Below, piece after piece: positions 46,477 to 55,144 of a stretch of 64,000 bases of DNA. The position numbers and the translations under genes were made by a program. Below the pieces are notes generated by a model. It saw nothing but the letters and a program-made list of their open reading frames with translations, searched no databases and was not told where the DNA came from. Each line of letters opens with the position of its first letter. Position 1 is the first letter of the stretch. The stretch spans positions 1-64,000 of the forward strand of contig JAHBYZ010000002.1 in assembly GCA_019635695.1 (NCBI GenBank), in the 5' to 3' direction. The stretch is from Rhizobiaceae bacterium (GTDB lineage: Bacteria; Pseudomonadota; Alphaproteobacteria; Rhizobiales; Rhizobiaceae).

Positions 46477-46680
46477 GTGGCCGAAGGCGAACCGAAGGCG
46501 GACGAGGCGGCGCCGCGCAAGCTCAGCCCGGCAGCGCAGCGCGCGCTGGCGGAGGCGCAGGCGAGACGCGAGGCGGCTGCCGCACCGGCCGACCGCCCCA
46601 CAGAGATTGGCGGCCCCAAGGGCCCCGAGCCGACCCGCTACGGCGACTGGGAGATCAAGGGTCGCGCCAGCGACTTCTGA
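46477..46680 (+). CDS. DUF1674 protein, SDHAF4-like succinate dehydrogenase assembly factor
   Basis: A 67-residue protein whose conserved C-terminus GPEPTRYGDWEIKGRASDF is the DUF1674/SDHAF4 signature. The mitochondrial homologue binds the flavinylated SdhA before complex II assembly. The GTG at 46477 is preferred because AAGGAG stands 6 bp upstream; ATG 46435 would add 14 residues without a good site. The N-terminal half is Ala-rich and probably disordered. Divergent from htpX. Confidence 0.87.
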   Translation: MAEGEPKADEAAPRKLSPAAQRALAEAQARREAAAAPADRPTEIGGPKGPEPTRYGDWEIKGRASDF

Positions 46681-46683
46681 CCC

Positions 46684-46710
46684 TGCCGCAGCGGAACCGG
46701 CTCTGCGGCA
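46684..46710 (+). terminator. Hairpin after the DUF1674 gene
   Basis: TGCCGCAG (46684-46691) pairs with CTGCGGCA (46703-46710) around an 11-nt loop, 3 bp after the stop. There is no T-run, so this is a weak call. Confidence 0.35.
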
Positions 46711-46790
46711 TATTGCACGACCTCGTGCAGGAACCCGTATGCCTCGCACACGTTGTCGCCGAGGTGCGTCTCCAACAGTGCGGGTAACCC

Positions 46791-47660
46791 ATGCTCATTC
46801 GCCTCGGCTATGAAATCGCCATCGAGTGCCCGCGGCCAACGCCGGTGTTCTCCCTGCTGGAGATTCATCGCGACCGCGAGCACGACATCGTGCGGCAGAC
46901 ACGCGTTCTGGCCTCGCCCAAGGTGCCGATGCGCGTCTATGTCGACCGATACGGCAACTACTGCCGCCGCCTCGTCGCGCCGGAGGGTGGCGTGCGGCTG
47001 CTCTACGACGCGGTGGTCGAGGATACCGGCCGGACAGACCGTGCGAAACCGGGCGCGCCGCTGGCGCCGGTGGAGGAACTGCCCGACGATGCCATCGTCT
47101 ACCTGCTCGGTAGCCGCTATTGCGAGACAGATCATCTCTCGCAGCTCGCCTGGAACCTGTTCGGCCACCTGCCGCGCACATGGGAGATGGTTCAGGCCAT
47201 CGTCGACTACGTGCACGAGCGTCTGTCCTTCGGCTACGGCTACGCGCGATGCACCCGCACCGCCGCGCAGGCGCATGAGGAGCGCGTCGGGGTCTGCCGC
47301 GACTTCGCGCATCTCGCCATCGCCTTCTGCCGGTGCATGAACATCCCGGCGCGCTATGTGAACGGCTACCTCGGCGACATCGGCGTGCCGCAGGATCCTG
47401 CGCCGATGGATTTTTCAGCCTGGTTCGAGGCCTATGTCGACGGCGAATGGTTCACCTTCGACGCCCGTCACAACCAGCGCCGCATCGGCCGCGTGGTCAT
47501 CGCGCGCGGCCGCGACGCCACCGACGTGCCGCTGCTGCACTCCTTCGGCGACCACCGCCTGTCATTCTTCAAGGTCTGGACCTACGAGCAGGAGGCCTAT
47601 CCCGACGCGCCGCCGATGCACGGCATAGACCGCACGCTGACGGCGCAGGTTCTGGCCTGA
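46791..47660 (+). CDS. Transglutaminase-like superfamily protein
   Basis: A 289-residue transglutaminase/protease-like protein. An N-terminal beta domain (about 1-100) is followed by the papain-like core with Cys169 in RVGVCRDFAHLAI and Asp224 in WFTFDARHN. Where many relatives have a His-Ala-Trp motif, this one reads FSAWFEAYVDGEW, with Ser209. The catalytic His may be supplied differently or the enzyme may be inactive. No signal peptide is seen. The substrate is unknown. Confidence 0.88.
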   Translation: MLIRLGYEIAIECPRPTPVFSLLEIHRDREHDIVRQTRVLASPKVPMRVYVDRYGNYCRRLVAPEGGVRLLYDAVVEDTGRTDRAKPGAPLAPVEELPDDAIVYLLGSRYCETDHLSQLAWNLFGHLPRTWEMVQAIVDYVHERLSFGYGYARCTRTAAQAHEERVGVCRDFAHLAIAFCRCMNIPARYVNGYLGDIGVPQDPAPMDFSAWFEAYVDGEWFTFDARHNQRRIGRVVIARGRDATDVPLLHSFGDHRLSFFKVWTYEQEAYPDAPPMHGIDRTLTAQVLA

Positions 47661-47679
47661 ACCACATTCCGGTTGCATC

Positions 47680-47715
47680 GGAGCATGGTGAGGAATATTT
47701 TCCTCGCCATGCTCC
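47680..47715. repeat. Near-perfect 16-bp inverted repeat overlapping a gene start
   Basis: GGAGCATGGTGAGGAA (47680-47695) and TTCCTCGCCATGCTCC (47700-47715) pair at 15 of 16 positions with a TATT loop. It begins 20 bp after the transglutaminase stop and spans the GTG (47688) and ATG (47709) start candidates of the nuclease gene. The wording resembles palindromic intergenic elements of rhizobia. It could be a terminator or a repeat insertion. Confidence 0.7.
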
Positions 47716-48137
47716 GAATAGCTCTCGTATCTCTGCTTGTCCTCCTCGCCCAGCCGGCCACGGCGCGCGAGACGATGCCCGGTCCGGTGACCGCAACGGT
47801 CGAGAAGGTGATTGACGGCGACACGCTGGTCGTGCGCGCTGCGGTTTGGCCCGGACATTCGGTGCGAGTGAGCGTGCGGCTGCGTGGCATCGACGCTCCC
47901 GAGATGAAGAGCCGCTGCGCCACGGAGCGCGCAGCGGCGCGGCGGGCGAAAGAGGCTCTGGCGGCCCTGGTCGGTAAAAATCCCGTCGTCCTGACGGTCA
48001 TCACGGGCGACAAGTATTTCGGGCGCGTGCTCGCCGACGTGGCCGCGTCCACGGGAATGCCGCTGGCCGAATCGATGCTCGGCCGGAAGCTTGTGCGTCC
48101 CTATCGCGGCGGCAGGCGCACGGCCTATTGCCGGTGA
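47709..48137 (+). CDS. Secreted thermonuclease-family (SNase-like) protein
   Basis: Staphylococcal-nuclease-like protein of about 142 residues from ATG 47709, with a signal peptide (MLRIALVSLLVLLAQPATA). The fold motifs are VEKVIDGDTLVVRA, VRLRGIDAPEMKSRCATE and TGDKYFGRVLADV. The catalytic Arg-Glu-Arg set is partly visible (RLRGIDAPE and the later KYFGRV). Upstream in-frame starts (ATG 47685, GTG 47688, TTG 47673) would place the palindrome at 47680-47715 inside the coding part. It may be a periplasmic nuclease. Confidence 0.82.
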   Translation: MLRIALVSLLVLLAQPATARETMPGPVTATVEKVIDGDTLVVRAAVWPGHSVRVSVRLRGIDAPEMKSRCATERAAARRAKEALAALVGKNPVVLTVITGDKYFGRVLADVAASTGMPLAESMLGRKLVRPYRGGRRTAYCR

Positions 48138-48218
48138 TCGCGCGCCGCATGGTGACTGGCACGTTAGCTGCAACGCTTCCCCAAAGGGACGACAGGTGTC
48201 CCAGAAGGAGACAGCGCA

Positions 48219-49595
48219 ATGGGCGGTGCGGCTTTCCTGTGTCAGACGGTTTCGGCATTCCGGCATGACCGGCGCGGCAATTTCGGCGTCGTGGCCGCGG
48301 CCGTCGCCGGCGCGCTGACGCTTTCGGCCGGCTTCGCGCTCAACATCGCGCAGCTGTCGCTCACGCGCTCGAACCTGCTGAACGCGCTCGACGCCGCCGT
48401 CACCTCAACCGCCCGCGACCTGACCACCGGGCGCATCGCCGAGAAGGAAGCGCGCGGCGTCATCGAGGCGTTCCTGGCCGCCAATGGCGGCACCGGCTTC
48501 GCATCCGCCGACCAGATCGTGCTCGACGGCCTGACCGTCGACAAGGCGACCGGGGCGGTGCGCGCGCAGGCGTCCGTCGCCGTGGACCTCGTCTTCCCGC
48601 TGTTCGGCCAACCGACGCGGCGCGTCTCCACTGAATCGGCCGCGCTCTATTCGAGCCGCCGCATCGAGGTGGCGCTGATGCTCGACATCACCGGCTCAAT
48701 GCAGGGCCAGAAGCTGCGCGACCTGAAGGCCGCCGCCAGGAACGCAGTGACCGCTTTCCTCGCAGGCCAGGACAAGACCAACCCGCGCACCCGTGTAGCG
48801 CTGGTGCCCTATGCCGACGCGGTCAATACGGGCTCGCTTTCGCGCGTGGTCTATGCCGAACGCGACGGCAACTCCAACTCTGAGCCGCCACGCTTCGAGC
48901 CCAAGGGCGTCGTGACCGCGTCCGCGGACGGATTTCCGTCATGGATGCCCGATTACACCGAGGTCGAGGGTTCGGCGCCACCGCCCGACCTCTGCGCCAC
49001 CGATCGCGAGGGCACCTTGCAGTTTTCGGATGACGGCCCGGGCGAGGCGATGATCAACCGAGACTGGCGCCTGGAGTTCTGTCCCTCGTCCCGGCTGGTG
49101 CCGCTTTCCACCGACGAAACGGTGCTGAAGGCGGCTATCGACGGCTTCAGGGCCTCCGGCAACACCGCAGGCCAGATCGGCATCCAGTGGAGCTGGTACA
49201 TGCTGTCGCCGAAATGGCGCAGCGTCCTGCCGGCCTCCGCCCGCCCTGAGCCGCGCGACGACAAGGCCGTGGCCAAATACGCCGTGCTGATGACCGACGG
49301 CGAGTTCAACACCGGCTTCGCTGGGGTGGCGAAAGGCGAGAACCCGCGCAACCAGCCGGGCAAGTCGCGCCGCTATGCCGAGCAGCTGTGCGCCGAGATG
49401 AAGAAGCAGGGCATCGAGCTGTTCACGGTGGGCTTCATGCTCAAGGAGCAGAATGCCAAGGCGGTGATGAAGGCCTGCGCCTCGCCGGACAGCGGCAGCG
49501 CGCAGCACTATTTCGAGGCCTCCACGGGGGCCGAGCTCGACGATGCCTACCAGACCATCGCCAAGAACATCGAACGCCTGTCGCTGACGAAATAG
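48219..49595 (+). CDS. TadE/TadG-like protein with vWA domain
   Basis: A 458-residue protein with a prepilin-like N-terminus (RHDRRGNFGVVAAAVAGAL, then one helix to about residue 45), the usual mark of Tad-type pilus assembly TadG-like proteins. A von Willebrand A domain follows from about 148, with the metal-ion site MLDITGSM (154-161) and KYAVLMTDGEFNTG near 355. It is encoded alone; no cpaA/cpaF/tad genes are nearby. Probably exported and envelope-associated; role unknown. Confidence 0.88.
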   Translation: MGGAAFLCQTVSAFRHDRRGNFGVVAAAVAGALTLSAGFALNIAQLSLTRSNLLNALDAAVTSTARDLTTGRIAEKEARGVIEAFLAANGGTGFASADQIVLDGLTVDKATGAVRAQASVAVDLVFPLFGQPTRRVSTESAALYSSRRIEVALMLDITGSMQGQKLRDLKAAARNAVTAFLAGQDKTNPRTRVALVPYADAVNTGSLSRVVYAERDGNSNSEPPRFEPKGVVTASADGFPSWMPDYTEVEGSAPPPDLCATDREGTLQFSDDGPGEAMINRDWRLEFCPSSRLVPLSTDETVLKAAIDGFRASGNTAGQIGIQWSWYMLSPKWRSVLPASARPEPRDDKAVAKYAVLMTDGEFNTGFAGVAKGENPRNQPGKSRRYAEQLCAEMKKQGIELFTVGFMLKEQNAKAVMKACASPDSGSAQHYFEASTGAELDDAYQTIAKNIERLSLTK

Positions 49596-49596
49596 C

Positions 49597-50058
49597 TCAG
49601 CCGGCCATGCCGGCCGCCTCGCGGGCGCGCAGCCGCATGGCGACGCGCTCGTCGCGCTCGACATTGAGCAGCTCGGCCACGCGCCACACGACATTGTCCT
49701 CCAGCTCGTGCAGCTCGCCGTCGGCGTAGACCAGATCCCACATGGCGGCGATCAGTTCGCGTTTCGCCTCGTGGTCGAGATGGCGGATGATGATGCTGGT
49801 GAAGGCATAGAGGTCGACTGCCTCGCCTTCCGCCTTCTCGCCGGCGGCCAGCACCGCGTCGAGCTCGGCCCCGCCGACGATGCCGAAGGTCTCGGCAATC
49901 AGCACTGGCAGCTGCGCCGTCTCGTCCTCGTCGCGAACGCCGTCGGCGTCCATCAGGTGAAAGAGCAATGCGGCGGCTGCAACACGCGGATCGTCGCTGC
50001 CCACACGCTGCTTCGGCTCGGGCAGGTTCTTCAGGAAGGCGAGGAAACGGTCGAACAT
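49597..50058 (-). CDS. TerB-family (tellurite resistance-like) protein
   Basis: A 153-residue all-helical TerB/DjlA-like domain protein: FDRFLAFLKNLPEPK, VAAAALLFHLMDADGVRDEDE and AMWDLVYADGELHELEDNVVWRVAELL with the acidic ADG/DADG turns that bind metal in the family. No ter operon is present, so a tellurite role is unlikely. It is convergent with the vWA gene and lies downstream of the hemY-type gene. Function unknown. Confidence 0.87.
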   Translation of the reverse strand: MFDRFLAFLKNLPEPKQRVGSDDPRVAAAALLFHLMDADGVRDEDETAQLPVLIAETFGIVGGAELDAVLAAGEKAEGEAVDLYAFTSIIIRHLDHEAKRELIAAMWDLVYADGELHELEDNVVWRVAELLNVERDERVAMRLRAREAAGMAG

Positions 50059-50107
50059 GGGCGTCCGAAGATGGGTCACGTGCCCCGAAAGATAGCGGAG
50101 CTGCCTT

Positions 50108-51748
50108 TCAATACAACCGGAAGCGCCCCGGATCGGATTTCTCGCCGGGCTCGTCGACACCCGACCCGTCAACGCCGGGGTCGTCCGGAGGCCGCTGGAA
50201 CAGCACCACCTCCGCCGAAGGCCTGTCCGCACGCGCCTCGTCGGCAAGGCGACGGCGCGGCGGCGGCTCCGCGGCCGGTTGTGCGGCGGGCGCCGCCTTG
50301 ACCGGCTGGGCGACGGCAGCTGGCGTTGACGGCGGCTTGGCGACCGGGTCAACGTCGACGATGGCAGCAGCCGCTTCGACGTGGGCTGAGGCGGCCGGCT
50401 TTTCCTCCGGTTCGGGCAGCCGCGCCAGATCGGCGCGGTCACCCTCGATCAGCCGGCCCGTCGCCTCCACGGGCGCCTTCCATTCATAGGCGTCGATGCG
50501 GCCCGAAACCGGCGAGAACGGAGCCCATGTCTCCGAGACGTGGCCGTCGGCCACCCAGGCCGGATCGCGCTGTGCGCGAAGCGCGCGCGCCAGCCACTGC
50601 CGCACGCGGCCTTCTTCGCCTGTGTCGGCCTCCTCGACGTCGGCCATCAGGAGGAACGCGCCTTCGCGCGGCTCCAGCCGTATCAGCTTCTCCGCCTCGG
50701 CCCGCGCCACCTTCACCTCGCCGGCCTCCAGCGCAGCACGCGCCATGGCGTAGACCGATTCGGCGTGGTTCGGCCGAACCGCCTCCAGCTTGCGCGCACG
50801 CTCCAGCCGGTCGGCGGCGGAATCGCCGGGCCGGGCGTGAATGTAGAGCTGCGCAGCCTCAGGGTGAGGCGCAAGCTTCCACAAGGCTTCGATGGTTCTG
50901 GATCCCTTGCGCAGGTCGCCGCTGCGAAACAGCGCACGCGCCGCCGTCACGGAAGCCGGCACGAGGTCGGGCGCCAGCCTGACCGCTTCCTGCGCGGCAT
51001 TGCGGGCGGCGAGCGCATCCGCGTCGAGCTGCGCCATGGCGCGCGCTGTCAGCAGCACCGCCTTGCGCCGCGCGATCCGCTCGCGGTCGGCCTTGTGCGA
51101 GGCCTTCTGCGCGTCGACCAGCCGCAGCGCACCGTCCCAGTCGCCCAGCTCGACCTTCTGCTCCAGCGTCGATTCGGCCGCCCAGCCGAGCTGCGGCGCC
51201 ACACGTGCGGCCTCTGCCGCGTAGTGGCGCGCCGCGCGCCGCTCGCCGAGACGCTGGGCCTCGAGGTAGAGCCCACGCAGCCCGAGCAGCTTCATCTCGG
51301 GGTCCTTCAGCATCGCTTCGAACTTTTGCCGTGCCGCCTCGTGGTCGCCCTCCAGCAGTGAGGCCTGCGCGTCGAGCAGGTTGAGCAGCGGCTCTGAGTC
51401 GGACGAGATCAGTTTGAGCGCCTCGCGCTTCTTGCGCCGCGCCAGCTCGGCATCGCCGGCGCCCGCTGCGATCATGCCGGTCGACAGCGCCTGGTAGCCG
51501 CGGTCGCGACGGCGCACGCGGAACCAGCGCTGCACCGAACCGGGACCGTTGACGAGCGACTTGAGCAGCCACCAGCCGAGCATGGTCAGCACGACCAGCG
51601 CCAGCAGCAGTGCGGCCGCCGCCATCAGCGTCACCTGGTAGCGGTAGCCGCCGAAGGTGACTACGAGGTCGCCCGGCCGGTCGGCCAGCCAGGCGAAGCC
51701 GAGACCGGCGAGGAAGACGAGGACGAGGAAATAGAGGACGCGCAACAT
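50108..51748 (-). CDS. HemY-type TPR protein
   Basis: A 546-residue inner-membrane protein with two N-terminal helices (about 4-22 and 40-65) and a HemY_N domain (FGGYRYQVTLMAAAALLLALVVL-type segment), followed by about eight tetratricopeptide repeats (100-400) and a Pro/Ala-rich tail. It belongs to the hemC-hemD-Mic60-hemY cluster of alphaproteobacteria. Despite the name, no enzymatic role in heme synthesis is established; it is probably a membrane scaffold. Confidence 0.9.
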   Translation of the reverse strand: MLRVLYFLVLVFLAGLGFAWLADRPGDLVVTFGGYRYQVTLMAAAALLLALVVLTMLGWWLLKSLVNGPGSVQRWFRVRRRDRGYQALSTGMIAAGAGDAELARRKKREALKLISSDSEPLLNLLDAQASLLEGDHEAARQKFEAMLKDPEMKLLGLRGLYLEAQRLGERRAARHYAAEAARVAPQLGWAAESTLEQKVELGDWDGALRLVDAQKASHKADRERIARRKAVLLTARAMAQLDADALAARNAAQEAVRLAPDLVPASVTAARALFRSGDLRKGSRTIEALWKLAPHPEAAQLYIHARPGDSAADRLERARKLEAVRPNHAESVYAMARAALEAGEVKVARAEAEKLIRLEPREGAFLLMADVEEADTGEEGRVRQWLARALRAQRDPAWVADGHVSETWAPFSPVSGRIDAYEWKAPVEATGRLIEGDRADLARLPEPEEKPAASAHVEAAAAIVDVDPVAKPPSTPAAVAQPVKAAPAAQPAAEPPPRRRLADEARADRPSAEVVLFQRPPDDPGVDGSGVDEPGEKSDPGRFRLY

Positions 51749-51760
51749 GAGACGTTTGTC

Positions 51761-53329
51761 CTACGACCGCAGCGCCGCCGCAAGCACCTTGCCGACCAGA
51801 TCGTCCGCGGCATGGCGCGCGCGCACACTGTCCATGAAGCCGGCGCCGGCATTTCGGGCGGTCTCCGGCAGCGTTTCGTACTCGGCGATCGCCCGGCCGT
51901 AGTCGCCGCGCCCGAGCGCCACTTCCATGCGCGCAACGATTGCTGCCGCGTCGTCGCCCTCGACTTCGCCGATCGGCCTGACCTCGACGACCGAGATGGC
52001 GCTGCCCCAGAGGCGCTGGAAAAAGCCGGCCTCAGGATCCTCCACCCGCCCGGCGGCGATCATCGCGCTGGCTGCGTCGTTGAAGTCCGCCTCAATGTCG
52101 GTGCGGGTCGGCACGCCCTTCTCGGCGAAGGGCCTCAGCGCGGCGACTTCAGGCATGTCCGGCGCAAGCCCGGAAAAAGTATCCAGTTCGGTGACGAACG
52201 GCTGGCCGCGGTCGACCGCGGCCTTGAGCGCGGAAGCCGCGATGGCCAGCGCCACGCCCGGCTTTTCCGCCGCCTCGGCAACCTTCGTCGCAAGCGCCGT
52301 CAGTTCGCCCTCGATGCGCTCGATGCGCGGCGCCAGCGCACCCGCCGCCGATGCCGCCTGCGTGGCGGCCTCCGAGGCCTGTCGGGCGAGGGCGGACGCC
52401 GCGCCGATCTCCTCGCGCAGGCCGGAAAGGTCGGCGCCGCCTTCGGTCGGCAGCGCGTTGACCCTTGCCTCCAGCGCGGCAATCGATTCGCGCAGGGCGG
52501 CGAGCGCGGCGGCATCGGCGGGCGCGCCACCCGCGCCTTCGCCGAGGCCTGCGATCTGCGCCCTGATATCCTCGACCAGCGTAGCGAGGCTTTCGATGCG
52601 GGCATTGACGTTCGTCAGGTCGGGCGCTTCGGCGGCTGCCGGCGGCGGCGCGGCGCGCAGTTCCTCGACAGCGGCGCGCAGCGTGTCGAACTCTGCGCGC
52701 AGTGCATCGACGGCCGAATTGTCCGGAGCGACGGGAGCGGCCGGCTGGGCCGGAGCCGGCGGCAATTGGATCAATCCGCCATACCAGGCCGCGCCCGCGC
52801 CGCCGAGCGCGACGACGCCGCCGAGCAGCCCGGCCAGCAGGATGGAACCCGATCGCCGGGGGGCAGGATCTGCGCGGACTTCCGGCTTTGGTTCAGCGCG
52901 GGGCGGCGGCGGATTTGCCGGTCCCTTGCCGGCATCACGGCCAAACGATGCCCCGGCAGGCGCGGAAGCGGCTCCGGACGACGATGCCGAAAAGCTTGCA
53001 GCCGCGACCTTCGGCCCGGAAGCACTAGCCGTCGCGTTCGACGCCGACTTGGGCGCATCCGCCTTTGCCGGGGAAGCGGCGCTCTGGCCGGAATGTGCGG
53101 ATGCGGCCGTCGCGGCAGCATTTCGGGCTGCATCGGCGGCCTGCACAGGCTTGCCGGCGCCGGTCGGCGACACCGGGGCAGCCGACGGACCGGTACTGGC
53201 CGAAGATGGCTGCGACGGCTTGCCGGTCTCCGCCCCGGTATCGACGCGCTTCACGTCTTCGCCGGACAGGTCGATCGTCAGCGGCTCGCCGCCCGGCTTG
53301 GAATGGCGGATTTTCGGCGACTTCACCAT
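51761..53329 (-). CDS. Alphaproteobacterial Mic60 (mitofilin homologue, COG4223)
   Basis: A 522-residue protein. It has a low-complexity Ala/Ser/Pro-rich N-terminus (about 20-160), one transmembrane helix (about 163-188), a long Ala-rich coiled-coil region (about 200-360) and a conserved C-terminal mitofilin signature (about 395-515) with RGQPFVTELDTFSGLAP and GDYGRAIAEYETLPE. This C-terminal module and its place between hemD and hemY define the alphaproteobacterial relative of mitochondrial Mic60, which shapes inner-membrane junctions. Its role here is inferred from published studies of the family. Confidence 0.85.
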   Translation of the reverse strand: MVKSPKIRHSKPGGEPLTIDLSGEDVKRVDTGAETGKPSQPSSASTGPSAAPVSPTGAGKPVQAADAARNAAATAASAHSGQSAASPAKADAPKSASNATASASGPKVAAASFSASSSGAASAPAGASFGRDAGKGPANPPPPRAEPKPEVRADPAPRRSGSILLAGLLGGVVALGGAGAAWYGGLIQLPPAPAQPAAPVAPDNSAVDALRAEFDTLRAAVEELRAAPPPAAAEAPDLTNVNARIESLATLVEDIRAQIAGLGEGAGGAPADAAALAALRESIAALEARVNALPTEGGADLSGLREEIGAASALARQASEAATQAASAAGALAPRIERIEGELTALATKVAEAAEKPGVALAIAASALKAAVDRGQPFVTELDTFSGLAPDMPEVAALRPFAEKGVPTRTDIEADFNDAASAMIAAGRVEDPEAGFFQRLWGSAISVVEVRPIGEVEGDDAAAIVARMEVALGRGDYGRAIAEYETLPETARNAGAGFMDSVRARHAADDLVGKVLAAALRS

Positions 53330-53419
53330 CGGCAGCTCCGGAATGCTCGAACGGGTCGAAGGACTGCACGATCAGGTAGCATGAAAGCGCGGCGAAAAAA
53401 GGGGGCGCGGCGAGATCGC

Positions 53420-54133
53420 TCAGCCAGCCGTGTCCAGCAGGGCGAACATGGCGGCCTCGTCGGGCCGCGCCGCCGCGACGGCGCGCGCAGCCAGCGGCTG
53501 TTCCAGCGCCTCGGCGACGCGCGCGGAGATGCAGACGCAGCGCATCGTCTCGAACCGGGGCGCCAGGTCGGGCCGGGCATTGAGCCGCGACAGCATCGCG
53601 GCGCCATAGGCCGAATGGACAAGCGCGGCGTCGAGCGGACGCGTGCCGATCCTCGCGCCTGCGTCGGCAAATGCCGTTTCGTCGGCAACCGTGTCGTAGA
53701 CCTCGGCCAGCCGGACAGCGAAGCCGGCCGCCTCCAGCCGCGTCTGCACCGCACCGGTGCGCAGCCGCCCGGCGAGGTAGAGCAGGCTGCCGCCGCCAGG
53801 GAGGCGCTTCGGTAATCCCGTTACCAATGCGTCGGCATCGGCGAAGGGCGCATTCACTACGTCAAAACCCGCACCGCGAGCAATTTCGGCGGTCTTCTCT
53901 CCGACGGCGTGCAGCGGGAGGCCGCGGATCGCCGCCAACAGCGCGGCGGGCGCATGACGGATCGCCGCGGCGCTGGTCGCCAGCACGGCATCGGCCGCGC
54001 CCGCATCCGCCACTTCGGGATCGAGCGGCACCGTCCGGGTCAGCGGCAGCACCACCGGCTCCCGGCCGAGCGCGATCAACCGCCGCGCCGTGGCGTCGGC
54101 GCCGGGCTGCGGGCGGGTGACGAGCACGCGCAT
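53420..54133 (-). CDS. hemD: Uroporphyrinogen-III synthase
   Basis: Cyclises hydroxymethylbilane to uroporphyrinogen III, 237 residues. The divergent fold has MRVLVTRPQPGADATARRL at the N-terminus, VLATSAAAIRHA, LHAVGEKTAEIARGAGFDV and LVHSAYGAAMLSRL near residue 170. HemD is poorly conserved, but its position directly after hemC (1-bp gap) makes the call safe. It is followed by the Mic60 gene. Confidence 0.9.
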   Translation of the reverse strand: MRVLVTRPQPGADATARRLIALGREPVVLPLTRTVPLDPEVADAGAADAVLATSAAAIRHAPAALLAAIRGLPLHAVGEKTAEIARGAGFDVVNAPFADADALVTGLPKRLPGGGSLLYLAGRLRTGAVQTRLEAAGFAVRLAEVYDTVADETAFADAGARIGTRPLDAALVHSAYGAAMLSRLNARPDLAPRFETMRCVCISARVAEALEQPLAARAVAAARPDEAAMFALLDTAG

Positions 54134-54134
54134 A

Positions 54135-55073
54135 TCATGCCCAACCGTCGAAGAAGCGTGTCCCCGCCCTGGCGCGGATGTCGGCGCCGGCCTTGCCGCC
54201 GAGAGCAGCCGCATCGGCGGTCCTGCCCTCGGCAGCGATATCATGGGCCTCGCGGCCGTCGGGCGTGATGATCGTGCCGGAAAATGACAGCCGGTCGCCG
54301 TCGATCGTGGCCAACCCCGCGATGGGCGTGCGGCAGGAGCCGTCGAGCGCAGCAAGGAAGGCGCGTTCGCAGGCGAGCGCGGCCGCCGTGGGCGCATGGC
54401 CGATGGCCGCGACCAGTTTTCGTGTTGCGGTGTCGCCGATGCGTGTTTCGATGCAGATCGCGCCCTGTCCCGGCGCCGGCGGGAAGCGCTCGACCGGCAG
54501 CAATTCGGTGATGATGTCGGTCAAACCGAGCCGCCGCAGCCCCGCATGGGCCAGCAGCGTTCCGGCGACCTGCCCTTCTTCCAGCTTGCGCAGCCGGGTC
54601 TGCACGTTGCCACGGAAGGTGACGACGTCGATATCGGGCCGCGCGCGGCGGATCAGCGCCTGCCGGCGCAGCGACGATGAGCCGACGACGGCCCGCTCAG
54701 GCAGGTCGAGCAGCCTGGCGGCCACGCGGCCGATGAAGGCGTCGCGCACGTCCTCGCGCTCGAGGAAGGCGGAGAGCTCAAGTCCTTCGGGCAGCGCCGT
54801 GGGCATGTCCTTGGACGAATGCACCGCGAGGTCGATGCGGCCGCCGAGCAGCGCCTCCTCGATCTCCTTGGTGAAAAGGCCCTTGCCGCCGGCCTCTGAC
54901 AGCGGCCGGTCCTGGATGCGGTCGCCGCTGGTCGAGATCACCACGATCTCGAAGGCATCCTCCGGCAGGCCGTGCGCGGCCATCAGCCGGGCGCGTGTCT
55001 CGTGCGCCTGCGCAAGTGCCAGCGCGCTGCCCCTGGTTCCGATGCGGACCGTTCCTGTTTGCATGCCATGCAA
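54135..55073 (-). CDS. hemC: Porphobilinogen deaminase (hydroxymethylbilane synthase)
   Basis: Polymerises four porphobilinogens, 312 residues, standard length. Motifs are [14 protein letters not shown] (10-23), the catalytic Asp in VHSSKDMPT (about 84-92), [11 protein letters not shown] and the dipyrromethane-cofactor Cys247 in [13 protein letters not shown]. First gene of hemC-hemD-Mic60-hemY; divergent from tsaD with about 70 bp between starts. This gene pair orientation is common in Rhizobiales. Confidence 0.95.
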   Translation of the reverse strand: MHGMQTGTVRIGTRGSALALAQAHETRARLMAAHGLPEDAFEIVVISTSGDRIQDRPLSEAGGKGLFTKEIEEALLGGRIDLAVHSSKDMPTALPEGLELSAFLEREDVRDAFIGRVAARLLDLPERAVVGSSSLRRQALIRRARPDIDVVTFRGNVQTRLRKLEEGQVAGTLLAHAGLRRLGLTDIITELLPVERFPPAPGQGAICIETRIGDTATRKLVAAIGHAPTAAALACERAFLAALDGSCRTPIAGLATIDGDRLSFSGTIITPDGREAHDIAAEGRTADAAALGGKAGADIRARAGTRFFDGWA

Positions 55074-55144
55074 CCCGTGCTAACCGCAGCCTCGATCAAG
55101 CCCCGGGTCTACCGGCCAAACCCCGTTCCGGCAACGCACAAGCG

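Noticed and set aside
30892-50058. Tellurite resistance (TerC at 30892 and TerB at 49597)
   Set aside because: The two genes are 18 kb apart, without terA, terD or terE, and belong to widespread housekeeping branches of those families.
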